Source of the DNA: a virus
Virus record (IMG/VR): IMGVR_UViG_3300032313_001886
Span: 1-26,316 of that record
Direction: 5' to 3' (one strand)
Length of the DNA stretch: 26,316 nucleotides
Shown: positions 1 through 11,165 of the stretch, piece by piece
How positions within the stretch are numbered: the first letter of the stretch is position 1
Layout: the number at the start of each line of letters is the position of its first letter
Translations under genes and position numbers: made by a program
The notes under the pieces: model-generated
Databases searched by the model: none
Told to the model about the DNA's origin: nothing
What the model saw: the letters and a program-made list of their open reading frames with translations, nothing else

Positions 1-1964
1 TCGGACATACCCATGTTGTTGATGTATTTGCCTCCGTGGACATTGGTGAGAATCTCAGACACCTTGCGTCGTCCTTCTGCAATCTTATCCTTCACGAACG
101 CATTGGTCTTGACATCGGCAATCAAGTCCGAAGTGCCCACTGAGAAACCTGTATACAAGTTGAACTGTGTGACAATGCTTTGAATGTCGTTGATAAGCTG
201 ACCTGCGCGTTGAGGTCCAAAGTCATTGTAGGTCAAGTGAACCAAGTTTCCAGTCGCACTCTTCTTCAACACACCCTTGGTCAGCTCGCCCAGTTCAAGC
301 TTGATTCCACGGGCATTGTAGTTAATCAGCGGCATCGCAGCGGAGATGATTTCAGAACCCGTCCAGTTACGGTTCTTTCTCTTGAAGGGACGATTGATGC
401 GTGCGAGTATATTCATCGCAATGTGTTCAGGAACTTCGACACCCGGTTGAGAGATACGGTAGGCACCGGTCATGGTATCCTGGAAGAGCTGGATAATCGG
501 AGTGGACGTACGAGGACTGATGATGTTACGCAACACCGATGCCAAGACACGAAGTTCAGTGGCAGCGGGAATGCTTTGCGGCACATGCATATTCATCTCA
601 TCTCCATCAAAGTCTGCGTTATAGGGTCGAGTGGCAGATACATTCAGGCGGAAGGTCGAATACGGTAACACTTTGACTCGGTGTGCTTCCATGGACGCTT
701 TGTGAAGGGAAGGTTGTCGGTTAAACAACACAATGTCCCCGTCAATGATGTGTCTGTGAACCACATCCCCTTCCTTCAAGTCAATCGTGTCTGGATTCAC
801 ATAGAGCAAACTGAATGTCTGCTTGTCTTTCTTGATGAAGACGGATTTGGCTCCTGGATGCTTTTCAGGTCCATTGCGAACATAGCCTAGTAGTCGCTCA
901 CGATTGTAGGGGCTTACGATTTCAGGAAAGGTTAAGTTGGTTGCGATTTCTTCGGGCACACCGAGTTCGTCCAAGTCAATGTTCGCATCGGGTGTAATGA
1001 CCGACCTCGCAGAGAAGTCGACACGCTTACCCATCAAGTTACCACGAACACGTCCTGTCTTTGCACCGAATCGTGACTTCAAGGTGCGCAGAGGGCGTCC
1101 AGAGCGTTGTTGGGTAGGAGGCATACCCTTGATGTCGTTGTCGACATAGGTTGCCACATTGTATTGAAGTAACGAGGTCAGCTTATCAATCATGTCGGCT
1201 GAATCGTTCTTATCAATCTTGTCTCGTAATCGGTCATTCGAACGGATGATGGAAATCAGTTGATGCGTCAAGTCATCTTCCATTCGTTGATGGTCGTCCA
1301 TTACCACCGAAGGACGCACGGTCAACGGTGGAACTGCAAGTGCATTGCAAATCATCCATTCAGGTCGGGCAAACTGTGCATCAAATCCAAGACGACGACA
1401 GTCTTCGTTGGTGATACGCTGGAAGGCTCGAAGGACGATTTCAGGTTGAAGTTGAACGGGGTCCACAGGTGCTTCATCCTTTGCGAGTTTCTTGAAGGCT
1501 TCCAACTTTGCAGCCGTGCCTGCAATCTTACTGACTTTCGCAAACATCGGCGTCTCACAGGTCGTGCACACTGCTGTGTATTTGGTCTGGTCACGCACTT
1601 CCTTAAATCGCGCCATACCCGTTGTGGTCAGACTGTCAAGGACTTCGGGTGCGAGAATCGGTTTGGAACAGTTCAAGCAAATCACATTGCAGAGCTTTTC
1701 GACCGTATCGAAGAACTGGTAGAGATACATCGGTCGTGCAAGTTCAATGTGCCCAAAGTGTCCAGGGCAAAGTTGATTGGTCTGTTTACAGGTCGGACAG
1801 ACCTTGCCGTTCTCAATGACTCCGAATCGTGAATCAAATACGCCATTGGGAACAGGTTGTCCGCTTTGGTAGGTTTTATCGGTCGTTACTTCCACAACAC
1901 TGCGCTTCCGAATGTCTTCGGGGTTCGCAATACCGAATTGAACACCGATGATTGTGTCACCCAT
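1..1964 (-). CDS. DNA-directed RNA polymerase largest subunit (RPB1-like), N-terminal 654 residues; runs off the left edge
   Basis: Catalytic subunit of a multisubunit RNA polymerase, needed for virus-controlled transcription. Translated from the ATG at 1964 it opens with MGDTIIGVQFGIANPEDIRK. Next comes the clamp zinc site (CPTCKQTNQLCPGHFGH), then further Cys pairs (CLNC, CTTC). The switch/lid segment RVRGNLMGKRVDFSARSVI follows, then the RQPSLHK motif. The Mg-binding loop NADFDGDEMN lies at about residues 449-458 (bases 591-620). The segment GFSVGTSDLIAD near the left end matches the funnel/pore region of eukaryotic and viral RPB1. The frame is open from 1964 to base 1, with no intein or intron seen. 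The start context is ACAATG. The C-terminal half lies outside the window, so presence of a CTD tail is unknown. Identity is very secure; the specific viral lineage needs a tree. Confidence 0.97.
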   Translation of the reverse strand, partial: MGDTIIGVQFGIANPEDIRKRSVVEVTTDKTYQSGQPVPNGVFDSRFGVIENGKVCPTCKQTNQLCPGHFGHIELARPMYLYQFFDTVEKLCNVICLNCSKPILAPEVLDSLTTTGMARFKEVRDQTKYTAVCTTCETPMFAKVSKIAGTAAKLEAFKKLAKDEAPVDPVQLQPEIVLRAFQRITNEDCRRLGFDAQFARPEWMICNALAVPPLTVRPSVVMDDHQRMEDDLTHQLISIIRSNDRLRDKIDKNDSADMIDKLTSLLQYNVATYVDNDIKGMPPTQQRSGRPLRTLKSRFGAKTGRVRGNLMGKRVDFSARSVITPDANIDLDELGVPEEIATNLTFPEIVSPYNRERLLGYVRNGPEKHPGAKSVFIKKDKQTFSLLYVNPDTIDLKEGDVVHRHIIDGDIVLFNRQPSLHKASMEAHRVKVLPYSTFRLNVSATRPYNADFDGDEMNMHVPQSIPAATELRVLASVLRNIISPRTSTPIIQLFQDTMTGAYRISQPGVEVPEHIAMNILARINRPFKRKNRNWTGSEIISAAMPLINYNARGIKLELGELTKGVLKKSATGNLVHLTYNDFGPQRAGQLINDIQSIVTQFNLYTGFSVGTSDLIADVKTNAFVKDKIAEGRRKVSEILTNVHGGKYINNMGMS

Positions 1965-2002
1965 TGTATGTCTCTTATACCTATGTGTAGATTCTTCCGT
2001 TT

Positions 2003-2278
2003 TTACTGCTCCGCAAGTTCAAGTAGAGTTTCCCAGTGGTCGTCGTTTTCGATGAACCGTTTGACCATCTCTACATCGTGTTCCCGCTTTTCAAGGTAGA
2101 GAAACATTCGTTCAAACTCTTCTCCACGCTTTTGTTGAAACAACTTGTATTGACGAATGCTCGCATACCGAACATAGTCTAACAGGTCATTCGTCATTCG
2201 TTCCGCTCCGTCACGCTCAACATCCTTGAATCTACGAACCAACGTTGCCCAGTGTTCTTGCAGTAGATACACATCCAT
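2003..2278 (-). CDS. Small charged helical protein, function unknown (91 aa)
   Basis: I do not recognise this family. The ATG at 2278 (MDVYLLQEHW) gives 91 residues. An in-frame TTG at 2299 would add seven residues but is less likely as a start. The protein is rich in Arg, Glu, Asp and aromatic residues, with no signal peptide or membrane segment. It appears almost entirely alpha-helical (for example KRGEEFERMFLYLEKREHD), so it may be a small coiled or bundled protein. It sits 38 bases upstream of RPB1 and 30 bases downstream of the first collagen-like gene, on the same strand. Being a short reading frame in a tightly packed strand supports it as a real gene, but no function can be assigned. 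Confidence 0.7.
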   Translation of the reverse strand: MDVYLLQEHWATLVRRFKDVERDGAERMTNDLLDYVRYASIRQYKLFQQKRGEEFERMFLYLEKREHDVEMVKRFIENDDHWETLLELAEQ

Positions 2279-2308
2279 TATGCGCTTACTAGATTCCAAA
2301 GTTTAAAT

Positions 2309-4791
<2,483 letters not shown>

Positions 4792-4803
4792 TTAATGACG
4801 AGT

Positions 4804-5127
4804 TTATTCGGACGGAGTTTCTACTGCTTGTGCTTTGGCTTTTGCTTCGGCTTCTACTGCGGCTGCGGCTTTTTGTCCTTCCCATCGTTCACGAGCACCG
4901 TCGACTTCAATGACATCGAAATAGACGGTTTGACCAACATCGTCTGGGTGAGTAGAGGAAATACCAAAGCCATTGGATGCAAGAATCTCGGATAAAATGA
5001 TGGTTCCCTTGATTGGACTGGACAAGCCTTTCAAGAGAATTTGGCAATAGGGTTGAATTGACGGAACGCCGACATGGACTCGCATAATACCATTGAGTTC
5101 AATACCACCAGTTGCGTGTGTGTTCAT
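4804..5127 (-). CDS. Unknown 107-residue protein with an Ala/Glu-rich tail inside the fibre locus
   Basis: Not recognised. The first ~80 residues read as a compact beta-rich domain (for example GIMRVHVGVPSIQPYCQILL and GQTVYFDVIEVDG). The last ~25 residues are a low-complexity Ala/Glu/Lys helix (AAAAVEAEAKAKAQ). There is no collagen repeat, signal peptide or membrane segment. The ATG at 5127 follows a GGTGGATAAAATTA stretch similar to one upstream of the 74-residue gene at 14870-15094. Gaps to the flanking fibre genes are 15 and 21 bases, so an accessory role in fibre assembly is possible but unproven. Confidence 0.75.
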   Translation of the reverse strand: MNTHATGGIELNGIMRVHVGVPSIQPYCQILLKGLSSPIKGTIILSEILASNGFGISSTHPDDVGQTVYFDVIEVDGARERWEGQKAAAAVEAEAKAKAQAVETPSE

Positions 5128-5136
5128 TTGAATACT

Positions 5137-5150
5137 AGGTGGATAAAATT
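5137..5150 (-). promoter_or_regulatory. Weaker variant of the upstream element before the 107-residue gene
   Basis: Plus-strand AGGTGGATAAAATT, 10 bases beyond the ATG at 5127, similar to AGTTGGATAAAAAG at 15105-15118. The last two bases touch the stop of the upstream glycine-rich fibre gene. Confidence 0.25.
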
Positions 5151-6756
5151 AGACTGCGAGGAAACGAGCCTCTGCACCGACTGCAACTGAACCAGGTGTA
5201 CCGACCATAGGAACGATAACCACCAATCCTGGTGTTCCAACGCCATTTCCGTAGTTTGAAAATCCAAAGTTCGACATGACGCTCACTCCACCTGGTGGTG
5301 CCAATGTATAGTTAGAGATAGAATTTGGGGCTATGTATTGTGTATAGGTGGTTCCATTGGAATAGGAAACAGAGCTCAATAAGTCGGGTCTGAAATACGA
5401 AGAACCTCCTCCACCTCCCCATGAACCAATATTAGACGTTGCAGTGTTATTCACTCCTCCTGCACCGCCTCCAAACCATCCACCACCACCTGGTCCATTT
5501 GCGCCGTTGTTGTTAACACCGTTCGTTTGTGACCCCAAGAATTGGGTTCCACTGTAACTTGGAGGTGAACCTGGGTATCCCGTGCCTCCTGCGGTTTGAC
5601 TTCCTCCTGTCACCATGGTTGAAAAGCCTGTGAATAATCCATTAGTACTGACTTGGAAAGGAGGTGAACCTGCAGGGTATCCACCTCCACCTCCATTACC
5701 AGCATAAATATTCGTAAGTCCATTCCTCAATCCTGTTCCACCCCCTCCACCTGCAATCATTAGTACGTTTGAAGCAGTATACGATTGGTTAATAAAAATT
5801 CCTGAAAACCCACCTGAATAGACTCTTCCAGTAGGATTACCTTGTGCCCAGGCAAATGAGCCTCCTCCACCTCCAACGGTTGCGGTATCATTGTGTCCTC
5901 CTACAATGACAGTCAATGATGTTCCTCCTGGGCATCCGTAGAATCCGCTCATAAATGCTCCTCCCCCTCCTAATGCGTTTCCTGCACTTCCACCAGTGTT
6001 ATCAAATTCATATCCAGGTCGTCCTCCTGCACCCCAGCAATAAATCATGACACCGACTACATTGGAACCGTTCAAGATGGTAGGAACCGTATAGTTGTAG
6101 AGATACTGAGTATTAATCGCACCAAAGGTTGTAGGATAGGTATTGGAAGTCACCGTAGATACCATACTTGGAATGGTACCCAAGCCAACCGATGAATTGA
6201 GGAGTCCAATTTGGAACTTGGACGCATTGGCGGGCACGCTTACAGGGATATTCAAAGGCAATAAAGGAGTGATGGAATTGGTTCCAAGCGCCACTCCATT
6301 GGATGCAATCATGAACGATGAATTGGAGGTCTGGTTGTATCGAATGGTCTTTCCGAATGGTCCGAGTCCAACACCTGAACCATCAATGTAGACTCCGTAA
6401 TCAAACTGGTTTGAACCAAAGTTGAAGCCTGGTGAATTGATGTCGAAATACACTGACAACATTCCTGAAAGTCCCTTGGCTGCTGTTGGAATATCCGCAG
6501 TGCGAATGTAGGTAGCGGTTGAATTAGACGCTGCTACCGTATTTTCAATGGGACCGGTCGCATAGTTTACGAAAGGAATGAGGACGGAGTTTCGAACCGT
6601 TCCTGTAGGCCCAGTAGTTCCAGCCGCACCCGTAGGTCCTCCTGCGGGTCCTTGCGGTCCTTGAATGCCTTGAAGTCCAGTGGGACCTGTATATCCAGGT
6701 CCTGTGGGTCCTTGTGGTCCTTGCGGACCTTGAACTCCTTGTGGTCCAGTGCTCAT
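5149..6756 (-). CDS. Collagen-like stalk plus glycine-rich tip-domain protein (535 aa)
   Basis: Three parts can be read. Residues 3-53 are a short collagen stalk of GPQG/GPTG triplets. About 55-225 is a beta-sandwich-like middle module (GLSGMLSVYFDI, FDYGVYIDGSGVGLGP, LPLNIPVSVPANASKFQIGL). About 233-535 is a glycine-rich domain starting VMIYCWGAGGRPG, with GGGG clusters, SLTVIVGG and VLMIAGGGGG. This last pattern resembles the glycine-rich domains known from phage receptor-binding proteins and tail fibres. The same middle and glycine-rich modules recur at 6778-8214 and at the C-terminus of the 1330-residue protein at 15103-19095. All three end in a similar short segment (here VAVGAEARFLAV). 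Likely an adhesin-type surface fibre; the receptor is unknown. Confidence 0.88.
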   Translation of the reverse strand: MSTGPQGVQGPQGPQGPTGPGYTGPTGLQGIQGPQGPAGGPTGAAGTTGPTGTVRNSVLIPFVNYATGPIENTVAASNSTATYIRTADIPTAAKGLSGMLSVYFDINSPGFNFGSNQFDYGVYIDGSGVGLGPFGKTIRYNQTSNSSFMIASNGVALGTNSITPLLPLNIPVSVPANASKFQIGLLNSSVGLGTIPSMVSTVTSNTYPTTFGAINTQYLYNYTVPTILNGSNVVGVMIYCWGAGGRPGYEFDNTGGSAGNALGGGGAFMSGFYGCPGGTSLTVIVGGHNDTATVGGGGGSFAWAQGNPTGRVYSGGFSGIFINQSYTASNVLMIAGGGGGTGLRNGLTNIYAGNGGGGGYPAGSPPFQVSTNGLFTGFSTMVTGGSQTAGGTGYPGSPPSYSGTQFLGSQTNGVNNNGANGPGGGGWFGGGAGGVNNTATSNIGSWGGGGGSSYFRPDLLSSVSYSNGTTYTQYIAPNSISNYTLAPPGGVSVMSNFGFSNYGNGVGTPGLVVIVPMVGTPGSVAVGAEARFLAV

Positions 6757-6777
6757 TTATACACGAAACAAGAAGAA

Positions 6778-8214
6778 TTATGCACTCGTAAATCGAGCAT
6801 CGACACCTATAAAAGGTGCGTTGCTACTGGTGACAGGAAACAAGACAATCAGTCCCGTGCCTCCACCTCCATGTGCGTATGTATTTGGAGAATATCCTAC
6901 ATTTGTCATGAAGTTGCTTCCCGGTGCGGTAATGTTTGACCCTGCTCCTGTTGTAATGATAGTAGTTGCACCATTTGGAGGAGGTATATAGGAATACTTC
7001 ACATTGGTTCCGATAAATCCACTTCCACCACCTCCAGCACTACCGTTCGTTCCTCCACCATACCATCCACCGCCTCCTGCACCGTTACTATTGGTATAGT
7101 TGCCTCCACTCCATTGTCCAGCACCTGAGCCCGCGTTGGATTGTGTACCTCCACCACCTCCACCGGCTTGTGCTTGAAAGAGTCGTGTATTTAGATTGAA
7201 TGCATTTCCTCCCATCAATCCTCCACCACCTCCTCCAACCCACATGAAGTTTGAGCCTGAATTTTGAACTTGACATCCACCTCCTCCACCCGCAATGAGT
7301 AATGGTACGTTAGACGATGTTGTAGGATTGCTTCCTAAAAAGAGTCCAGAGAATCCACCACCTGACCCAGGGGTTCCTACACCTGTAAAGCCCGTGCCTC
7401 CAAATCCAGCGTTAAAAACGTTACTTCCGAGTGCACCCACAATGGTTGTCAATACCGTACCTACCGATGCGGGATAGAAGCCAGACGTGAATCCACCTGG
7501 ACCTCCTGCGTTGGAACCAAAGGGCGACCCTCCACATCCCCATACATACGCCATCACACCAATCCCACCCACAGGAATTGTGTAGGTATTTGAACCCGTA
7601 GTCGTGATACCCACTGCGTTTCCAATTGTAATGGCTTCCATGAGGGAGGTTACATTTGAGAGTTTGATTTGAAGGTTGGTTGCGTTCGCAATAATCGTGA
7701 CAGGCAATGTAATCGGTTCTAAAACACTGGGTCCATTGACTCCAACTGGATTGCCGTTAAATCCCACCAAGTTTGTGCTTGCAGTAGTTTGTATGTACCG
7801 ATTGGTGGTGGGTCCGAGTCCAAGGGATACATCGTCGATGTAGACTCCATAATCGAACTCACTACTCGTGGTAGGATAGTTGAGTCGCATGTCAAAGTAC
7901 ATGGAGAGAATACCCGTTTTTCCTTTGGCTTGTGAAGGAATTGCACCCGACCAGATAGTTGTCTGGTTTGAAGTGTTCATTTGAGGCACTGCGAGTCCCG
8001 TTGCACCTGTTGCATAGGTGGATAGTGTGTAGATACTACCTGGAATGACTGTTTCTGGACCTGTGGGCCCAAGTGCTCCTGTTGGACCTGTAATTGAATC
8101 GTATCCAGGTCGACTAATACCAGTAGGTCCTGTGCGTCCTGTGGGACCTCGAAATCCAACACCTTGGGGTCCGTGCATTCCAGTTAATCCCGTAGGTCCT
8201 CTTGCGCCTTGCAT
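6778..8214 (-). CDS. Collagen-like stalk plus glycine-rich tip-domain protein (478 aa), paralogue of its downstream neighbour
   Basis: Same architecture as the gene at 5149-6756. A short collagen stalk at about 3-52 is interrupted by SRPGYDSIT. The middle module (KGKTGILSMYFDM, FDYGVYIDDVSLGLGP, PITLPVTIIANATNLQIKL) runs to about 215. From about 217 the glycine-rich domain follows (GVMAYVWGCGG, VLTTIVGALG, VPLLIAGGGGG), ending APFIGVDARFTSA. The two genes are adjacent and alike in every module, so they probably arose by tandem duplication and then diverged strongly. Start context is AGAACAATG. The family resemblance is to phage tail-fibre glycine-rich domains; a host-binding role is inferred. 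Confidence 0.88.
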   Translation of the reverse strand: MQGARGPTGLTGMHGPQGVGFRGPTGRTGPTGISRPGYDSITGPTGALGPTGPETVIPGSIYTLSTYATGATGLAVPQMNTSNQTTIWSGAIPSQAKGKTGILSMYFDMRLNYPTTSSEFDYGVYIDDVSLGLGPTTNRYIQTTASTNLVGFNGNPVGVNGPSVLEPITLPVTIIANATNLQIKLSNVTSLMEAITIGNAVGITTTGSNTYTIPVGGIGVMAYVWGCGGSPFGSNAGGPGGFTSGFYPASVGTVLTTIVGALGSNVFNAGFGGTGFTGVGTPGSGGGFSGLFLGSNPTTSSNVPLLIAGGGGGCQVQNSGSNFMWVGGGGGGLMGGNAFNLNTRLFQAQAGGGGGGTQSNAGSGAGQWSGGNYTNSNGAGGGGWYGGGTNGSAGGGGSGFIGTNVKYSYIPPPNGATTIITTGAGSNITAPGSNFMTNVGYSPNTYAHGGGGTGLIVLFPVTSSNAPFIGVDARFTSA

Positions 8215-8229
8215 TGTTCTGAGGCTGTA

Positions 8230-10323
8230 TTAAAATTGAAGATAGGACCCCGAACCATCCCAGATGAATTGCGTCATTGCAGAGGGACCCAGAAGTAAGG
8301 GTGAAGTAGGTCCTGTGCCTCCGTTGACATAATTCATTCCAATCGATAATGTGTTTGAAGTCCCATTCTTCACCACTCCATAGGCACCCGTACACGTTGC
8401 TCCTGGATTTAATAATATCAGTGTATTGAACCCTGGGTTGGTAATGTAATTGTAGTTTGCGTTACCTGTCACAGACCCTAGGTCGAGTGTTCCGGTTGTT
8501 GTGGACCAATACGATACGACTCGACGACTTCGTTCTTGTCCCAAGACATCCAAAGTGGTTCCATCAAACAACAAGTTGGGTTGAGCTACAATGGCTGAAG
8601 TCGAACTAGAAATCAATACACGATTTGCGGCTCCGTTTGTAACTCCAGGAGGAGGACCTGTAACACCTTGAATTCCTTGCACTCCTTGCACTCCCTGTGG
8701 ACCCGTTGGTCCTGCAATGCCTTGAATACCTAGACCTATGACACCTTGCAGTCCCCGAACACCTTGAGGTCCTGTGGGTCCATTGGGCGGACCTTGTAAT
8801 CCTTGAACGCCTTGAGGTCCAGTCGGGCCTGGAAGACCTTGTGTTCCAAGTGCGCCTAATACTCCTTGTGGTCCAACCACACCTTGCGGTCCTGTGGGTC
8901 CATTCGGTGGACCTTCAACACCCTGCGGTCCCGTCATGCCTGCAATGCCCTGAATACCTTGTGCACCGATGGGTCCTTGTGGTCCAACCACACCTTGTGG
9001 TCCTGTGGGTCCATTGGGAGGTCCAGTCCATCCGGTCATACCTTGTGGTCCTGTTGCGCCTGTATTTCCAGTCGCGCCTGTATTTCCAGTCACTCCCGTT
9101 GCACCTGTATTGGTCGCTGTGCCCGCAGGTCCTGTAAATCCAGTAGGTCCTGTGTTTCCTGTTGCGCCTGTATTGAATGCGTTACCGGGTAAGCCTTGGA
9201 ATCCTTGAATACCTTGTGGACCGGTTGGACCTTCGATTCCTTGAATGCCCACTCCTGGAACACCTTGAGGTCCAACTGCACCTTGTTCACCGGTTGGACC
9301 ATTTGCAGGTCCTTGGATACCTTGTACTCCCTGTGGACCGGTTGCACCTGGAATACCTTGGATACCTATATTACCATCATTTCCCTGTGCGCCTGGGGTA
9401 CCTTGAAGTCCTTGCACTCCCTGTGGACCGGTAGCACCTCGAATACCCTGAATACCCACAACTGCAAATCCTTGGGGTCCTTGCACTCCTTGTGGACCTG
9501 GGGGACCGTCGGATGGACCGGTTACACCTTGAAGTCCTTGCACTCCCTGTGGACCGGTTGGACCTGCGATACCTTGGCTTCCAACTGCTCCTGCTACACC
9601 TTGGACGCCTTGAATTCCTTGTTCACCAGCTGGACCATTTGCAGGTCCTTGGATACCTTGTGGACCGGTTGGACCTGCAATACCTTGAATACCTACACCT
9701 GGAACACCCTGTGGGCCTATCACACCTTGCGGACCGGTTGGTCCATTGGGAGGACCTTGGATTCCTTGTGGACCTGTGTTACCCGTCCAACCCGTCCAAC
9801 CTGTGACACCAGTAGGTCCGGTTGCACCTGTATTGCTAGCCGTGCCTGCTGGACCTGTAAAGCCAGTAGGACCAGTCCATCCTGTTGCGCCTGTGTTGAA
9901 TGCATTTCCCGGCAATCCTTGAACTCCTTGAACGCCTTGTGACCCAGTCATACCTGGAACACCTTGTGGTCCCGTTGCGCCTGGAACACCCTGTGGACCT
10001 TCAATTCCTTGTGCACCGGTTGGACCATTTGCAGGTCCTTGGATACCTTGCGGACCGGTATTTCCTGCAGTGCCTTGTATGCCTTGCGGACCTTCATTTC
10101 CTTGGGGTCCCATCACACCTTGCGGACCTGTAGGACCATTGGGTGGACCCTGTGGACCTTGAAGTCCGCCATACGGTAACGACCTCCACGAAGTCGTTCC
10201 ATCGCCTAATTTGAAGAGTTGAGTATCGGACTCAATGCCCATCTCACCCGATGCGAGAACGGGATTGTTTCTTGCCCACTCAGTGGACAGTCCACGACGG
10301 AACTGTAATTGGATGTAAGGCAT
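8230..10323 (-). CDS. Long collagen-like fibre protein with a phage tail-fibre-type N-terminal domain (697 aa)
   Basis: Residues 4-52 match the short N-terminal module found in many phage tail fibres (tropism-determinant type): [41 protein letters not shown]. In phages this module is known to start the fibre. Residues ~53-563 are a very long collagen stalk, mostly GPQG, GIQG and GVQG triplets with patches of GPTG/GATG and NTG-type interruptions. Residues ~564-697 form a head ([23 protein letters not shown], ending SGSYLQF) homologous to the C-terminus of the 266-residue protein at 14044-14844. Start context is TTAACAATG. Likely a capsid fibre anchored by its N-terminus. Confidence 0.9.
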   Translation of the reverse strand: MPYIQLQFRRGLSTEWARNNPVLASGEMGIESDTQLFKLGDGTTSWRSLPYGGLQGPQGPPNGPTGPQGVMGPQGNEGPQGIQGTAGNTGPQGIQGPANGPTGAQGIEGPQGVPGATGPQGVPGMTGSQGVQGVQGLPGNAFNTGATGWTGPTGFTGPAGTASNTGATGPTGVTGWTGWTGNTGPQGIQGPPNGPTGPQGVIGPQGVPGVGIQGIAGPTGPQGIQGPANGPAGEQGIQGVQGVAGAVGSQGIAGPTGPQGVQGLQGVTGPSDGPPGPQGVQGPQGFAVVGIQGIRGATGPQGVQGLQGTPGAQGNDGNIGIQGIPGATGPQGVQGIQGPANGPTGEQGAVGPQGVPGVGIQGIEGPTGPQGIQGFQGLPGNAFNTGATGNTGPTGFTGPAGTATNTGATGVTGNTGATGNTGATGPQGMTGWTGPPNGPTGPQGVVGPQGPIGAQGIQGIAGMTGPQGVEGPPNGPTGPQGVVGPQGVLGALGTQGLPGPTGPQGVQGLQGPPNGPTGPQGVRGLQGVIGLGIQGIAGPTGPQGVQGVQGIQGVTGPPPGVTNGAANRVLISSSTSAIVAQPNLLFDGTTLDVLGQERSRRVVSYWSTTTGTLDLGSVTGNANYNYITNPGFNTLILLNPGATCTGAYGVVKNGTSNTLSIGMNYVNGGTGPTSPLLLGPSAMTQFIWDGSGSYLQF

Positions 10324-10341
10324 TGTTAATTGATTAGAAAC

Positions 10342-10650
10342 TTATACAATACTTCCACAGTCAAAAGCAGGTCCATAGATGAATGAAGACGCTGGACTTC
10401 CACCATCAAATGCGATGGGAGCACCGAAGCCAGCAGGTCCCGTAGGTCCTGGAACCGTGGATGCTGGACCTCGAAGACCTTGCGACCCCTGTGGACCTAC
10501 GGGTCCTGTATGACCTTGTACCCCTTGTTCTCCACGGTTTCCCTGTGGCCCCTGTTCTCCTTGGATTCCTTGTAGCCCTTGTGGACCCTGGATACCCTGT
10601 TCGCCTTGAAGTCCTTGTAATCCACGAAGTCCTTGTGGTCCAGTTGCCAT
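10342..10650 (-). CDS. Short collagen-like protein with a conserved-looking C-terminal tag (102 aa)
   Basis: Mostly one collagen stalk of GLQG, GIQG, GEQG and GPQG triplets (residues ~4-73). It ends in a ~28-residue tail with the pattern FDGG-x-PASSF...AFDCGSIV. Similar DGG-x-A-S-S-x-Y...DCG tails are familiar from the ends of some phage structural proteins, though this is from memory and unverified. The ATG at 10650 (AGAACAATG) is preferred over an in-frame GTG at 10689, because ATG starts are used elsewhere in the locus and the GTG would run across the divergent promoter gap. A GTTAAAAATCA element lies 16 bases upstream. The gene is transcribed divergently from 10692-11165. Confidence 0.82.
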   Translation of the reverse strand: MATGPQGLRGLQGLQGEQGIQGPQGLQGIQGEQGPQGNRGEQGVQGHTGPVGPQGSQGLRGPASTVPGPTGPAGFGAPIAFDGGSPASSFIYGPAFDCGSIV

Positions 10651-10665
10651 TGTTCTTTTTCGTCT

Positions 10666-10676
10666 GTTAAAAATCA
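10666..10676 (-). promoter_or_regulatory. Candidate shared promoter element (copy 1)
   Basis: Plus-strand GTTAAAAATCA (coding-strand TGATTTTTAAC), 16 bases upstream of the ATG at 10650. It differs from the other two copies only by a missing G after GTT. It also lies inside the 41-base divergent gap to the plus-strand gene at 10692. Confidence 0.4.
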
Positions 10677-10691
10677 AGTCATTAAACACAA

Positions 10692-11165
10692 ATGGATGGA
10701 CCCACAGGAAACACTGGACCTACTGAACAAGTTGAGCAAACCGGACCCACGGGTCCCGACCTATCCATGTTTCCCACTGCTGCAACTGGACCGGTTGAGC
10801 CTCCCAGTATCGCAACACTCGACGAACTCATGCAAAGCCATAGTGTGGTGGTCGCAAAGGAAGCCGCTGATAAACAATCATTGTCTGGATTGGTAACTCC
10901 TACACGAGACCAGTATCGCCCTCAACTCTTTCAATGGGCAGGTCTTGGATTCCCTGCTATCTTTATCGTTCAAACGTTCGAAGTCACTCCACCAACCTAT
11001 TGCTCGGATGGAGTCAGTCGAGATTCACTTGGATACTTGAACTATTTATTGGCTCCTAGTAGTTTGGACTCTGTATTGGAGACCATTCGTTCATTGATGC
11101 CTGGAATCCTTGTGACCTTTTCATTCTTGGGAAATACGTTGAGAATTCATGTGTCTAAGGCTTAA
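10692..11165 (+). CDS. Protein with a very short collagen-like N-terminus and an unknown domain (157 aa); the only plus-strand gene in the fibre locus
   Basis: The N-terminal ~40 residues carry scattered collagen-like triplets ([19 protein letters not shown]). The remaining ~115 residues form an unrecognised globular domain. That domain contains [20 protein letters not shown], then an aromatic segment ([21 protein letters not shown]) and a C-terminal part ending LRIHVSKA. The [10 protein letters not shown] stretch is hydrophobic but too short and mixed for a confident membrane helix. The gene is divergent from 10342-10650 (41-base gap) and converges on the LamG-like gene, sharing a palindromic TTAA in which both stop codons lie. 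Its role is unknown, perhaps an accessory of the fibre set. Confidence 0.8.
   Translation: MDGPTGNTGPTEQVEQTGPTGPDLSMFPTAATGPVEPPSIATLDELMQSHSVVVAKEAADKQSLSGLVTPTRDQYRPQLFQWAGLGFPAIFIVQTFEVTPPTYCSDGVSRDSLGYLNYLLAPSSLDSVLETIRSLMPGILVTFSFLGNTLRIHVSKA

Noticed and set aside
1-2278. Plus-strand frames opposite RPB1 (for example 180-668, 1260-1832)
   Set aside because: They lie antisense to an unmistakable RPB1 reading frame and have no recognisable domains.
8232-8239. AAAATTGA, identical to the known mimivirus early promoter core
   Set aside because: On the plus strand it points away from the neighbouring minus-strand genes and is the complement of the last codons and stop of the gene at 8230-10323. 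No other convincing copy was noted at the proper distance from a start.
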